A stretch of 53,644 bases of DNA. Origin: Alistipes sp. GTDB taxonomy: Bacteria; Bacteroidota; Bacteroidia; Bacteroidales; Rikenellaceae. The notes beneath the pieces were generated by a model that was not told the origin of the DNA, did no database searches, and saw only the letters and a program-made list of their open reading frames with translations. The stretch lies in the NCBI GenBank assembly GCA_017465055.1, contig JAFTWZ010000028.1:1-53644 (forward strand), given 5' to 3'. Shown piece by piece: positions 17,677 through 27,073 of the stretch (positions within the stretch are counted from its first letter, which is position 1; each line of letters opens with the position of its first letter). A program made the translations under genes and the position numbers.

Positions 17677-19323
17677 ATGAAATCAATAGTAAGAATACTA
17701 AGCATCGCCTTTGTTGCGGCTCTCACACTGGGCGCTTGTAACAAGGATAAGGTGGATTATACCGACAAGGGCAGTGACCCTCAGAGTAACATCGGTTATC
17801 TCCAGCTCGGAGGTATGGAGGCATCGGTATTGGAGGATACCGAGAATATATCGTCGCCAGCATCAACACGCGCCGAGGGCGTAGATATCAACACCTTCGA
17901 CGTGGTTATTACCAACACTGCAGGCGAGCAGATGGCATCGTTTAAGTATGGCGAACGTCCATCGGAGCCTATTGCACTGGAGGCAGGTGTGTATACCATT
18001 GCGATGTCGTCGGCAAAGATGGAGGGCGCTGCTTGGGAGACTCCAGTATATGCTGGCCAGAAGGAGGTTGTCATCACTCGCAAGCAGACAACTGAGGTCA
18101 AGGATTTGGTTTGTAAGCTTGCCAACATCAAGGTTACTGTAGCCTACTCTGCAGACCTCGCTGAGCAGCTCGACCCTGACCACACCAAGATGACCGTAGA
18201 GTTGGGGGAGAGCAGCCTTGAGTATGCCTTTGCGGAGACACGTGCCGGCTACTTCGCTCCTGTGGCTGCGGAGAACACGCTGAAGCTCACGTTCAACTGC
18301 CGCTATAAGGGTGAGACTAAGGATATCACTATGACAAATGAGATTAAGGGCGTTAAGGCTGCGCAGTGGCGTAAGATAAATGTCGTTGTACAGCACGCTG
18401 CCGACGGTACTGCTACTATAGGCATCGTTTGCGACACGTGGACATACGACGAGGAGATTACGTTCGACACCTCGGCATCGCTTATGGAGGAGACTATTCC
18501 AGACGATACCGACGCTCCAGTAATCGTATGGGAGGGTCACGACCTTAGCCAGCCTTTCGAGCTTACTGACGATATGTTCGACGCCGAGGGTAACTTCACC
18601 TCGAGCATCAACCTCGACATCACAGCTAAGGCTGCTATCAAGTCGTTGGTAGTTAAGGTATCGTCGGATAATGCCGACTTTACCGAGGCATACTCTGAGA
18701 TTATGTCATTGGAGGAGGATTTGTGCGCACCAAAGGCGTCGAATGCCATCCTCAAGATGATGGGTTATCCAACCGATGCTAAGGATGCTACGACTGTGCG
18801 CATTAAGCTCGCTTCGCAGGCCGATATGCTTAAGTCGTACGAGGGTACGCACTCTTACGAGATTACTGTTACAGATGTAAATGGTGCCAGCACTACTATC
18901 ACTCTTAACATTCAGTATGGCCAGAATGTTGCTCCACGTATCGTATGGGAGGGCTACGACATCGACAAGCAGCAGACATATGTCGCAGGTATGACTTGTG
19001 ACCTTACGATCACAGCTCCATTGACCATCGCAGACCTCGGCGTTAAGATTATCTCTGCTACGCTTACCCCTGAGGAGCTCGCTGGCGTAGGCCTTGCAGG
19101 CGAGTTTAGCCTTGTCAACGGTACTCAGTTCTTCGAGTCGTTGAAGAACCTCGGCTTCCCTGTTGGCGATGAGGTAGCTGGTAAGACAGAGCTCAACCTT
19201 AGCATCACAAACTTCCTCAGTGTGCTCAATATGCTTGGCGCTGGTGAGCATAGCTTCGAGATCTCGGTAATCGATGCCGAGGGTAACAACACAACAAAGA
19301 CCGTAATGATGCGCTTCGAGTAG
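17677..19323 (+). CDS. DUF4493-type lipoprotein with Ig-like C-terminal repeats
   Basis: A 548-residue lipoprotein, lipobox LGAC (Cys21), followed by NKDKVDYTD. The N-terminal ~270 residues have the DUF4493 layout (FDVVITNTAGEQMASFKYGE, LEAGVYTIAM, KQTTEVKDLVCKLANIKVTV). Two related C-terminal repeats follow, each introduced by a similar phrase (IVWEGHDLSQPFELTDDM and IVWEGYDIDKQQTYVAGM) and ending in strand-rich segments. It starts 15 bp after the shorter DUF4493 gene with a purine-rich leader, so it is in the same operon. Confidence 0.75.
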   Translation: MKSIVRILSIAFVAALTLGACNKDKVDYTDKGSDPQSNIGYLQLGGMEASVLEDTENISSPASTRAEGVDINTFDVVITNTAGEQMASFKYGERPSEPIALEAGVYTIAMSSAKMEGAAWETPVYAGQKEVVITRKQTTEVKDLVCKLANIKVTVAYSADLAEQLDPDHTKMTVELGESSLEYAFAETRAGYFAPVAAENTLKLTFNCRYKGETKDITMTNEIKGVKAAQWRKINVVVQHAADGTATIGIVCDTWTYDEEITFDTSASLMEETIPDDTDAPVIVWEGHDLSQPFELTDDMFDAEGNFTSSINLDITAKAAIKSLVVKVSSDNADFTEAYSEIMSLEEDLCAPKASNAILKMMGYPTDAKDATTVRIKLASQADMLKSYEGTHSYEITVTDVNGASTTITLNIQYGQNVAPRIVWEGYDIDKQQTYVAGMTCDLTITAPLTIADLGVKIISATLTPEELAGVGLAGEFSLVNGTQFFESLKNLGFPVGDEVAGKTELNLSITNFLSVLNMLGAGEHSFEISVIDAEGNNTTKTVMMRFE

Positions 19324-19353
19324 CATAATTAATGTAGATAGGAGATTATGACT

Positions 19354-21408
19354 ATGAAAAAGATATTAGCATTAATGAGTATGGTGCTCGTTGTAGCGGC
19401 CTGCTCAAAGGATATAGACGCAAGTGTGGAGATGGCTACGGGTGAGGGTGCTATGCGTTTTGCCCTTGCAGCACAGTCCGATATTACGGCTGACGATAGC
19501 GTTGTCATCAAGATATATAAGGTCGATGGCGAGGATGAATCGCTCATTCGTCGCTACGACTCGGTAAACGACGTGCCCGACTATATGTCGCTGCTGGCTG
19601 GTAACTACGTAGCAAAGGTGCAGGTGGGCCAGAAGCGCGCCGTGTCGTTCGACGAGAAGTACTACTATGGTGAGTCAGAGTTCGAGGTTAAGCCTTCGGA
19701 GGTGGCAGCCGTAACGGTAGATTGTAAGCTGCAGTCGACAATCGTTGCCGTAAACTACGACGCAACGGTGGCTGAGAAACTTTCAGAGGGTTATTTTACC
19801 ACCGTGGCCATTGCTGAGTCTTACGACAAGCAGGCAATAGCTACCGGCGATGTCCTCTCGCTTACCTACGAGGAGTCGAAGGATGGCTATGTGATGATGC
19901 CCGAGGGTCAAACATCGCTATACTGGCACTTCGAGGGTACTCATCCCGTAGAGGGCGATATCGTTAAGGAGGGTCTTATCGAGAACGTTAAGCCTGCAGC
20001 GCGCTACACTATCACTCTCAAATACTCGAAGGATGCTCCTGGTAACCTTGTATTCGAGGCTACGGTGGATGAGTCTATGGAGGAGTACGATGATGTTATC
20101 ATATTCTCGCCAGACCCAACTATCCTTGGTGATGGCTTCGATTTGACTGAGCAGCAGCTCTCAACAACCGCTTCACGCACCTACAACGTGGCATCGTTGG
20201 CCGCAATCTCGACGATGACTCTTAGCGTGTCGGGCGTTGAGTACGACCTTCTTACCAACGTGCCAGCAGGCATTACTGTAGATAAGAACGATGACCTTAC
20301 TTATAAGGTAACGGTTACCGAGGCCTTCTTTGCGCAGGTAGCTGGTGGCGCTCAGGCTCTTACCTTCCATATCGAGGATGTCGACGGCGGTAAGCTCAAT
20401 AAGGAGGTAAACTACCTCGTTCAGGGAGTTATGCCACTCTCTACGTCGGACTACGACCTCTGGTTTGGTAACGTGACATTCAAGGCTACGGTGCTCAACA
20501 CTGCTGCTTCGTCAGTAAAGATTGCCTACTCGGCAGATGGCGCTACTTGGACCGAGGTGGCTGCTACGGCAGGCGAGAATAACACCTATACGGCCGTTGG
20601 TGCTGACTTCGCAGCTGAGAAGAACTATACCTACAAGCTTGTTGTCGATAGCGTAGAAGCTGGTAAGGCTCTTACACACCAGACAGCTGCTGGCGCTCAG
20701 ATTCCTAACGGCGATATGGAGTCGTGGTCTGATGCAGGAGGTGTAATCTATCCATACGCTGCTGGCGCTTCGCCATTCTGGCTCACGGGTAACGATGGTG
20801 CTAAGATGGCTGATGCTACGCTTACAATGTCATCTACTGATGTTCGCCCAGGCTCAACGGGTCAGTATTCGGCATACCTTAAGTCGCAGAAGGCAGCGGT
20901 GATGGGTATCGGTAAGTTTGCCGCAGGTAACCTCTTCGTAGGTACATTCTCGATGAGCGGTCTGAACGGTACCGTAAACTTCGGTCGTGACTTCAAGTTT
21001 ACGGCTAAGCCAAAGAGTCTGTCGTTCTGGATGAAGCATAACGAGGGTACGATTAACGAGGGTGCTGGTACACCTGCTGAGGCTACAGGTACGGATAAGG
21101 CTACTATTATGGTGATTATCACCAATTGGGATACCCCTTATGCTGTGAACACAGCCGATACTTCGACATTCTTCACTATGGCCGACCTGGCAACTATGGA
21201 GGGTGTTATCGGCTATGGTTATATCGAGAAGCGAGAGTCTGCTACAGAGTGGGCAGAGTACACTATCGACATCACCTACCGCGAGGATATGAAGAACGTG
21301 AAGCCTAAGAAGCTCGTTGTGTCGTTCACACCTTCGGGCTTTGGTGACTACTTTACGGGCTCTACGGACTCGTGGATGTATGTCGACGATATCATCTTCA
21401 ACTATTAG
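19354..21408 (+). CDS. DUF4493 + PCMD-domain lipoprotein
   Basis: A 684-residue lipoprotein, lipobox VAAC (Cys17). Residues ~30-220 are DUF4493-like (VVIKIYKVDGEDESLI, LLAGNYVAKVQVGQ). A middle strand-rich region follows. The last ~240 residues (from IPNGDMESW through NFGRDFKFTAKP to GDYFTGSTDSWMYVDDI) match the PCMD module, named as a putative carbohydrate-metabolism domain and jelly-roll-like. An ATG at 19,348 is 3 nt from the AGGAG-like site; the ATG at 19,354 has better spacing and starts a standard signal peptide. Surface glycan binding is an inference. Confidence 0.78.
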   Translation: MKKILALMSMVLVVAACSKDIDASVEMATGEGAMRFALAAQSDITADDSVVIKIYKVDGEDESLIRRYDSVNDVPDYMSLLAGNYVAKVQVGQKRAVSFDEKYYYGESEFEVKPSEVAAVTVDCKLQSTIVAVNYDATVAEKLSEGYFTTVAIAESYDKQAIATGDVLSLTYEESKDGYVMMPEGQTSLYWHFEGTHPVEGDIVKEGLIENVKPAARYTITLKYSKDAPGNLVFEATVDESMEEYDDVIIFSPDPTILGDGFDLTEQQLSTTASRTYNVASLAAISTMTLSVSGVEYDLLTNVPAGITVDKNDDLTYKVTVTEAFFAQVAGGAQALTFHIEDVDGGKLNKEVNYLVQGVMPLSTSDYDLWFGNVTFKATVLNTAASSVKIAYSADGATWTEVAATAGENNTYTAVGADFAAEKNYTYKLVVDSVEAGKALTHQTAAGAQIPNGDMESWSDAGGVIYPYAAGASPFWLTGNDGAKMADATLTMSSTDVRPGSTGQYSAYLKSQKAAVMGIGKFAAGNLFVGTFSMSGLNGTVNFGRDFKFTAKPKSLSFWMKHNEGTINEGAGTPAEATGTDKATIMVIITNWDTPYAVNTADTSTFFTMADLATMEGVIGYGYIEKRESATEWAEYTIDITYREDMKNVKPKKLVVSFTPSGFGDYFTGSTDSWMYVDDIIFNY

Positions 21409-21419
21409 TAACTTAGCGA

Positions 21420-21466
21420 GATAGTGGCAGCCATTGTGTGTTGCCACTATCTCTTTGAACTTTTTT
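21420..21466 (+). terminator. Intercistronic hairpin with T-run
   Basis: GATAGTGGCA (21,420-21,429) pairs with TGCCACTATC (21,442-21,451), followed about 10 nt later by TTTTTT. It sits within the surface-protein operon, just before the barrel-like gene, and may lower expression of the downstream genes. Confidence 0.6.
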
Positions 21467-21468
21467 CG

Positions 21469-22287
21469 ATGAAGAAATTTTATTTAGCTCTCCTGCTGAT
21501 GACCGCTACATTTGGCGTGTCGGCACAGCAGGCAGACAGCATCTCTACCAGTGGTGAGCCTGCTTCGAGTGTGGTGCTTACGCCCAACCAGGCTCGTAAG
21601 CAGCGCGGCTTTACCTCCGATACCAACTTTGTGCCTAAGGGACAGTGGATATTTGGCGGCACGGCTTCCTACTCAACACATCACAATGCTGACTACAAAT
21701 TGGCAATTATCGATGGCATCGACTCGGAGGGTTACACCGTAAAGGTTAGCCCTATGATAGCCTATGCCCCCTGGAAGAATATGGCCGTGGGTGTAAGGTT
21801 TGGCTATGGCCGCTCGATGCTTGCCATCGACAACGCCTCATTAGCCTTTGGCGAGGGCGACTCGGGCATAAGCATCGACGTCGACTTCTACCACCAGATA
21901 AAGCACTCATATACGGGTACGCTCTTCTGGCGTCCGTATATCCCTCTGGGCAACAGCAACCGTTTTGCTATATTCGCCGAGGTGCAGCTCAACTTCACAG
22001 GCTCGCAGTCGAAGCTCGTGGCCGAGGATGGCGTCATTGATGGCTACCAAAACTATCGTGGCCGCTACGGCGAGTCGTTGGGTGGCTCTATAGCGCTGCA
22101 GCCAGGTATCGTGGCCTTCGTGACCAATAATACGGCGCTCGAGTTGTCGATAGGCGTATTCGGCATCGGCTACGAGAAGAGTAAGCAGGTGCGCAACCAG
22201 ATAGAGACAGGTAGCGTCGAGTCGAGCAATATGAATTTCAAGGTCAACCTGCTATCGATTGGCTTTGGCGTGTCGTTCTACCTATAA
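21469..22287 (+). CDS. Outer-membrane beta-barrel-like protein (copy 1)
   Basis: A 272-residue exported protein with signal peptide MKKFYLALLLMTATFGVSAQ. The mature part has alternating aromatic/Gly strands (WIFGGTASYSTHH, VGVRFGYGRSM, FWRPYIPLG, GIGYEKSKQ) and ends in SIGFGVSFYL, a terminal aromatic typical of outer-membrane barrels. The ATG at 21,424 was rejected because the signal peptide begins at 21,469. It is paralogous to the next gene, 12 bp away. It could be the outer-membrane anchor or channel for the DUF4493/PCMD proteins; this is unproven. Confidence 0.68.
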   Translation: MKKFYLALLLMTATFGVSAQQADSISTSGEPASSVVLTPNQARKQRGFTSDTNFVPKGQWIFGGTASYSTHHNADYKLAIIDGIDSEGYTVKVSPMIAYAPWKNMAVGVRFGYGRSMLAIDNASLAFGEGDSGISIDVDFYHQIKHSYTGTLFWRPYIPLGNSNRFAIFAEVQLNFTGSQSKLVAEDGVIDGYQNYRGRYGESLGGSIALQPGIVAFVTNNTALELSIGVFGIGYEKSKQVRNQIETGSVESSNMNFKVNLLSIGFGVSFYL

Positions 22288-22299
22288 ACTTGCAGCACT

Positions 22300-23145
22300 A
22301 TGAAGAGACTATTTTTACTTTTGGCGGCTGTAACGTTTAGTTTAGCGTCAGCCACAGCGCAGAAGAGCAGCGCGACCGTAGCGTCGCAGGATAACGCTGC
22401 GGCAAGCTCCGTGGTGGCGAAGAAGGGCCACTTCCTGCCTACCTCGCGCCGCGTAGATAGAAATATCGATCGCAACAAGTTTGTATATAAGGGCGAGGTG
22501 ATGCTCGGTATCGCTGCCTCGTACGGCACGCTCGACGTCGCCGATAGCGACCTTATGCTCCTTGTCGACGACATAAACTTGGGTCTTCGCCGCACGGCAA
22601 TTATGCCCTACGTGGCCTACGCCTATCGCGATAATCGCTCGGTGGGTCTGCGCTTCGGCTACGAGATGCTCCGTGGCGATCTGGGCAACGTAGCCTTAGA
22701 CCTCGGCTCGGCAGCCGACCTATCATTCTCGCTTGCTGATATGGGCCTCAAGAGCGAGAACTTCGCCTGGTCGCTCTTCCATCGCAACTACATAGGTCTC
22801 GACCGTCGTGGCATCGTGGGTGCTATCCTCGAGACCGAGCTGCTGGTTAAGAGCGGAACCTCGTCGATGTATACGGGCGCTGGCGATGCTCGCGACTACT
22901 CCGTAAGTAAGAACTTCGCCGCGAAGCTCAACTTCAACCCAGGCCTTGCCGTTTACGTATTCCCTGAGGTGTGTGTGACGGTGACGGTGGGCATCGGAGG
23001 CCTCTCGTACAACAACATACGTCAGTACGACGCTGTGGGCGTAGAGACAGGACGCCGCGACCACTCGGCGCTGAAGTTTAAGCCCAACATTGCCAACATA
23101 CAGATCGGCTTGGTGGCACATTTGTGGAACAAAAAGAAGAATTAA
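22300..23145 (+). CDS. Outer-membrane beta-barrel-like protein (copy 2)
   Basis: A 281-residue exported protein with signal peptide ending at TAQ (~residue 21). It shares layout with the previous gene: a basic linker, FVYKGEVMLGIAASYG, IMPYVAYAYRDNRSVGLRFGYE, FHRNYIGLD, and a C-terminal strand IQIGLVAHLW. The pair probably arose by tandem duplication. It is 5 bp upstream of the second PCMD gene. Confidence 0.67.
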   Translation: MKRLFLLLAAVTFSLASATAQKSSATVASQDNAAASSVVAKKGHFLPTSRRVDRNIDRNKFVYKGEVMLGIAASYGTLDVADSDLMLLVDDINLGLRRTAIMPYVAYAYRDNRSVGLRFGYEMLRGDLGNVALDLGSAADLSFSLADMGLKSENFAWSLFHRNYIGLDRRGIVGAILETELLVKSGTSSMYTGAGDARDYSVSKNFAAKLNFNPGLAVYVFPEVCVTVTVGIGGLSYNNIRQYDAVGVETGRRDHSALKFKPNIANIQIGLVAHLWNKKKN

Positions 23146-23150
23146 CGACG

Positions 23151-24755
23151 ATGAATAGAGTGATAAAGTATTGCGCCGCTGGGGTAGCGTTGCTCCTCGC
23201 GGCAGTGGGTTGCATAGAGAACGACGTTCCCTATCCAGTCGTTAAGCTCGATATCGTAGCGTTGGAGGCCGAGGGCCTTAAGTCGGCGCCCGCAATCGAT
23301 GCTACGAACCATACCGTACGCCTCGAGCTCGAGGAGACAACGGATATCCGCAAGGTAAACATCACCTCGGTAACGATGACCGAGGGTGCTACGTCGAGCG
23401 TCACCTTCCCAGGAGTCTTCGACCTGCGTACGCCCCTCTACGTTATGCTCTCAAAGTATCAGGAGTTCGAGTGGACCATTACCGCCGAGCAGACCATCGA
23501 GCGCTATTTCAACGTCGAGGGCCAGATTGGCGAGTCGAAGATCGACGCCGAGCACCACGTGGCTACGGCATATGTGCCTATGGATCACGATATGAAGAGC
23601 GTGACAATCACAGCCCTGAAGCTCGGCCCTAAGGATATCACAACCTACTCGGTAGATTTCTCGGAGCTCACGGACTTTAGCGACGACTCTATGCGTCAGG
23701 TTATGGTGTCGTACCACGGCGATATAGAGGAGAATTGGTGGCTGCAGGTGATACCTACCGACGTCGAGGTGGAGTTCTCGGCCGTAGATGCGTGGGCTAA
23801 GCGCATATGGCTCTATGCCAATGGCCGTAGCGGTACGGATCTCGGCTTTAGATATCGCAAGGCTGGTGACCAGGAGTGGCTCGCGGTAAACGATATCACG
23901 GTCGATGGCGGTAGCTTCTCGGCCTGCATCGAGGGCCTTGAGCCTATGACCCAGTACGAGGTTATCGCCTACTCGGGTGAGAATGTCACCGAGCAGGTGG
24001 CTGTGACTACCGAGGATATCTTCGTGCTGCCAAACGCTGGCTTCGAGGAGTGGTCTATTATCGATGGCATCGTATGTCCCTACCTTGATGGCTCTGCTCC
24101 ATTCTGGGGCTCGGGTAACGATGGCGCTGCTATGGCCAGCACAACGCTTACGGAGCCTGTCGAGGATGTGCGCCCTGGTAGCGAGGGTAAGTATGCCGCG
24201 TCGCTGCAGTCGAAGAAGGCGGCACTGATGGGTATCGGTAAGTTCGCCGCAGGCAACATCTTCCTCGGCGAGTTCGGAGGCCTTGTCGGCCTCGATGGCT
24301 TGGTTAACTTCGGACGCCCCACGACGGCGCGCCCTGTGGCTCTGCACGGCTGGGTGAAGTATAACTGCGGTGCTATCGACGAGCTTGGCCGCGTACCTTC
24401 GGCACGCCCCGACCTCAAGAAGGGCGATAACGACGAGGGTCAGATTATGATTGCCGTAGGTAACTGGACCGCCGAAGAGTATGGCGGTAGCGAGAGCTGC
24501 CCTGTGGTGGTAAATACTAAGGATGAGTCTACGTACTTCAACAAGAGTGGCAAGAACGTCATCGGCGTGGGCGAGATGATACTTACGGAGTCGACAGATG
24601 GCTGGGTGGAGTTCACGCTGCCACTGGAGTATAAGGCTACCGACGTAGTGCCTACGCATATGATTATCATCTGCACTGGCTCGCGCTTCGGCGACTACTT
24701 CACTGGCTCGACTCATAGCCTTATGCTTGTCGACGACTTCGAGCTGATATACTAA
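23151..24755 (+). CDS. PCMD-domain lipoprotein
   Basis: A 534-residue lipoprotein, lipobox AAVGC (Cys21). The N-terminal part has Ig-like segments (FDLRTPLYVMLSKYQEFEWTI, VATAYVPMDHDMKSVTI). The C-terminal ~235 residues are a PCMD module paralogous to that at 20,700-21,408: LPNAGFEEWS, GSGNDGAAMAS, KKAALMGIGKFAAGNIF, LVNFGRP, GDYFTGSTHSLMLVDDFELIY. The ATG at 23,151 is preferred over one at 23,124 that overlaps the previous gene and lacks a signal peptide. Last gene of the operon. Confidence 0.8.
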   Translation: MNRVIKYCAAGVALLLAAVGCIENDVPYPVVKLDIVALEAEGLKSAPAIDATNHTVRLELEETTDIRKVNITSVTMTEGATSSVTFPGVFDLRTPLYVMLSKYQEFEWTITAEQTIERYFNVEGQIGESKIDAEHHVATAYVPMDHDMKSVTITALKLGPKDITTYSVDFSELTDFSDDSMRQVMVSYHGDIEENWWLQVIPTDVEVEFSAVDAWAKRIWLYANGRSGTDLGFRYRKAGDQEWLAVNDITVDGGSFSACIEGLEPMTQYEVIAYSGENVTEQVAVTTEDIFVLPNAGFEEWSIIDGIVCPYLDGSAPFWGSGNDGAAMASTTLTEPVEDVRPGSEGKYAASLQSKKAALMGIGKFAAGNIFLGEFGGLVGLDGLVNFGRPTTARPVALHGWVKYNCGAIDELGRVPSARPDLKKGDNDEGQIMIAVGNWTAEEYGGSESCPVVVNTKDESTYFNKSGKNVIGVGEMILTESTDGWVEFTLPLEYKATDVVPTHMIIICTGSRFGDYFTGSTHSLMLVDDFELIY

Positions 24756-24779
24756 GTTGTTGATGCTCTGTGACTATCG

Positions 24780-25130
24780 AGGTGCTGGAAGGGGTGAGTG
24801 TGCGCCTAAAGGCACGAAAGGGTAGGGCGCTCGCTAAGGCGAGCTTAAGAGTAGTAAAAAGAGTAGCTCGCACCTGCGGTGCTAAAGAGTAGTAGAAGGG
24901 TAGTTCGCGCCTAAAGGCGCTAAAGGGAATTTAGTGATTTTAAGGAGTTTAGCGAGTTTAGCGACAACGCCTCAACCGCACAAACCTTGCTGCACCCTTC
25001 ACTACCCTTTAGCTCGCTTTAGCGAGCGAGCTACCCTTTAGCAGGCTCTGCCTGCGAACTACTCTTTAGCGCCTTTAGGCGCGAACTACTCTTAATCTTT
25101 CACGCGCCAGCCCTCACGCGCCAGCTAAAT
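24780..25130. repeat. Composite intergenic hairpin-module repeat, locus A
   Basis: The 430-bp gap holds modules of the form AGAGTAG(T/C)TCGC-hairpin-GCTAAAG. Hairpins include GCACCTGCGGTGC, GCGCCTAAAGGCGC, GCTCGCTTTAGCGAGC and GCAGGCTCTGCCTGC. Modules in the left half run in one direction and those in the right half in the other, around a central GAGTTTAGC segment. It ends in CTTAATCTTTCACGCGC, as loci B and C do. Confidence 0.8.
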
Positions 25131-25187
25131 CCCACTTCCACCCTCACGAGTGGTGCACAGTCAATACTTTTTTACTATCTTCGCGGT

Positions 25188-25838
25188 ATGAAACCAAAAT
25201 TGATAATCTTCGACTTCGACGGAACGCTCTGCGATACGCGCCAGAATATAATCAAGGCGTTTCGTGCTACGATAGAGGCTCTCGGCCTCGCGTTGCGCGA
25301 CGACGAGGCGTGTGGCGCGACAATAGGCCTCACACTCAGGGATGGCTTTGCACAGCTATACCCCTCGTTCTCGGACGCCGAGCTTGACACGTGCGTGGTT
25401 ACCTACCGCCGTATCTTCGCCGAGCACCGCGAGGAGTATATGCCCGAGTTGTTCCCAGGCGTGCGCGAGCTACTCGATAGGCTCTATCGCGAGGGTTATA
25501 GCCTCGCCATCGCCAGCTCGCGCCTGACCGACTCGCTGCTACTATTTATGCGTGCTCACGCCATAGAGCACTACTTTAGCTTCGTAGTGGGGTCAGATAG
25601 CGTTACGCGCCATAAGCCCGATGCCGAGCCAGTAGTAAAGTGCTTGGAGCACTATGGCGTAGATGCCACGGAAGCTCTTGTTGTAGGCGATATGCCTGTG
25701 GATGTAGGTATGGCCCACAATGCTGGCGTTAGGGCCGTAGCGGTGAGCTATGGCAACGCCTCGCGTGCTGAGCTTGAGGCCTCGCGTGCCGATGCTATTA
25801 TCGACGACATAGGCGCGCTGCTCGACTATGTGAAATAG
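25188..25838 (+). CDS. HAD-family hydrolase, phosphoglycolate phosphatase-like
   Basis: A 216-residue cytosolic phosphatase with motif I IFDFDGTLCDT (residues 6-16), motif II AIASSRLTDS, a lysine region RHKPDAEP, and motif IV VVGDMPVDVGMAHNAG. A four-helix cap lies between motifs I and II, as in the Gph/PgmB group. The substrate is not predictable. A TATCTTCG box 5-12 nt upstream of the ATG is a weak promoter candidate. Confidence 0.85.
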   Translation: MKPKLIIFDFDGTLCDTRQNIIKAFRATIEALGLALRDDEACGATIGLTLRDGFAQLYPSFSDAELDTCVVTYRRIFAEHREEYMPELFPGVRELLDRLYREGYSLAIASSRLTDSLLLFMRAHAIEHYFSFVVGSDSVTRHKPDAEPVVKCLEHYGVDATEALVVGDMPVDVGMAHNAGVRAVAVSYGNASRAELEASRADAIIDDIGALLDYVK

Positions 25839-25861
25839 TTGGATTTTCGTAGTATATAACG

Positions 25862-26317
25862 CTAATTCTCGCGTCGAAATATGGCCCACTGAGCGCCCTC
25901 GATGGTGTAGTCGGAGTGGACTATGAAGTTGCGTTGCTTGAAGTCCGAGACCCACTGGCGACCATTCCATATGGCTATATGTCCGTGCTTGCGCCCGCCT
26001 ATGGGCTGAAAGACCACTATGTCGCCCACCTTGCGCTCCTCGTTTACGGCTACCTCGCGGAAGTTGAGAATCGTGAGCACCTTGTTGTATCGCCACGCGC
26101 TGCCACACCTCCATAGCGGTATGCCTCCAGCGTTTATCGCCTTGCGCACGTATAGTGCACACATACCCACAGACTTTTCCTCGGCGTTCTCGGTGGCATA
26201 TTCTGCCGCCTGCTCTGGATTCCACTCGCAGTGGCGCAGATATATCAGCCCTCCAGCCGCCACTATCACCACACCCAAAATCAGCGCAAATGCTATCTTA
26301 ATTAGACGTCTTATCAT
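25862..26317 (-). CDS. Membrane-anchored CHAP-like amidohydrolase
   Basis: A 151-residue protein with one N-terminal membrane helix (residues ~5-24), then an NlpC/P60 or CHAP-like papain fold. The probable catalytic Cys lies in SVGMCALYVRKAI, and the His in RKHGHIAIWNGRQWVSDF. It probably cuts peptidoglycan peptides in the periplasm. An ATG at 26,404 in frame lies upstream of the promoter box and was rejected. Converges with the HAD gene (23 bp apart). Confidence 0.72.
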   Translation of the reverse strand: MIRRLIKIAFALILGVVIVAAGGLIYLRHCEWNPEQAAEYATENAEEKSVGMCALYVRKAINAGGIPLWRCGSAWRYNKVLTILNFREVAVNEERKVGDIVVFQPIGGRKHGHIAIWNGRQWVSDFKQRNFIVHSDYTIEGAQWAIFRREN

Positions 26318-26352
26318 CTTAGCACGTTTTAGTTTGATTCTATTCTCTATTA

Positions 26353-26360
26353 CAAAGGTA
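26353..26360 (-). promoter_or_regulatory. Promoter -7 box of the CHAP-like gene
   Basis: TACCTTTG on the minus strand, 36 nt upstream of the chosen ATG. It decides the start codon. Confidence 0.6.
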
Positions 26361-26391
26361 GCAAATTTTTGATTATATCCTATATGACAGC

Positions 26392-27057
26392 CTATCTTGA
26401 CCACCCCTCTCGTAGGGTGATTGTGTCGCTACGGATTTCAACCGTGATGTAGCTGCCATCCCAATCCACAACCTCGCTGCCATCATCCATAGTCACCATC
26501 CTATCGCACGAGCCACGACTGCGGTCAACAGGCGTAGTATCAGGGTAGATGCAATATTCGTAAATTGCTCGCTCCTTGTCGCTCTGCCAGTGCGCAGGGT
26601 CGCTCTCACAGGCTTGATCCAGGCCTCTGTAGAAGCTACGGCTTAGGCCCTCTTTTGCTACGAACTTATACTCGTAATAGGTGTTGGGATTGATGCACAT
26701 ATCGTCGTAGTAGAGCGAGTCGACCATCTCTAATTCGGGGAACTCGACCCCCGTGAGCTTGTAGAAATCTTCGCTGCTCCGATAGGTGGCTGGGCAAACA
26801 CCCTCGCGGGTTATTACGGGCGTAGTGTCTGCGGTGTTGAAGAGACGATATACAACGAAGACGGCAACCTTAAGTGTTACGTTGCAAATCGCAATAGTGC
26901 CATATAGGGCCCACCAAAATTGCCTCCAACCATTAGACATCCTCTCTTTGAGGAGTCTGCTTGGCCAGATTAGGTAGAGTATAGTAGTAACTGGAAACGC
27001 AATCAGAGCTATAATCAGAGCTATAATTCGAAGTGCTCTCCTCAATATATTCATCAT
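26392..27057 (-). CDS. Hypothetical membrane protein
   Basis: Not recognised. The 221-residue product has an N-terminal hydrophobic helix (residues ~8-31), a second around residues 49-71, and then a soluble, charged domain of ~150 residues with the phrase DMCINPNTYYEYKFVAKEG and four cysteines. No catalytic motif is evident. It lies 16 bp after the M23-like gene in a minus-strand set of cell-wall-hydrolase-like genes, so an envelope role is plausible. Confidence 0.6.
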   Translation of the reverse strand: MMNILRRALRIIALIIALIAFPVTTILYLIWPSRLLKERMSNGWRQFWWALYGTIAICNVTLKVAVFVVYRLFNTADTTPVITREGVCPATYRSSEDFYKLTGVEFPELEMVDSLYYDDMCINPNTYYEYKFVAKEGLSRSFYRGLDQACESDPAHWQSDKERAIYEYCIYPDTTPVDRSRGSCDRMVTMDDGSEVVDWDGSYITVEIRSDTITLREGWSR

Positions 27058-27073
27058 ATCGACGTCCGTTAGT

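Noticed and set aside
23451-24716. A 421-codon open frame on the minus strand
   Set aside because: It lies wholly inside the PCMD lipoprotein gene on the other strand, which has a signal peptide and recognisable domains. GC-rich codon use often leaves the opposite strand open, and the antisense product has no motif.
24780-25130. Hairpin modules considered as tRNA or integron attC sites
   Set aside because: No anticodon stem or CCA-like geometry, and no integron integrase. The same modules occur in three intergenic loci with no cassettes.
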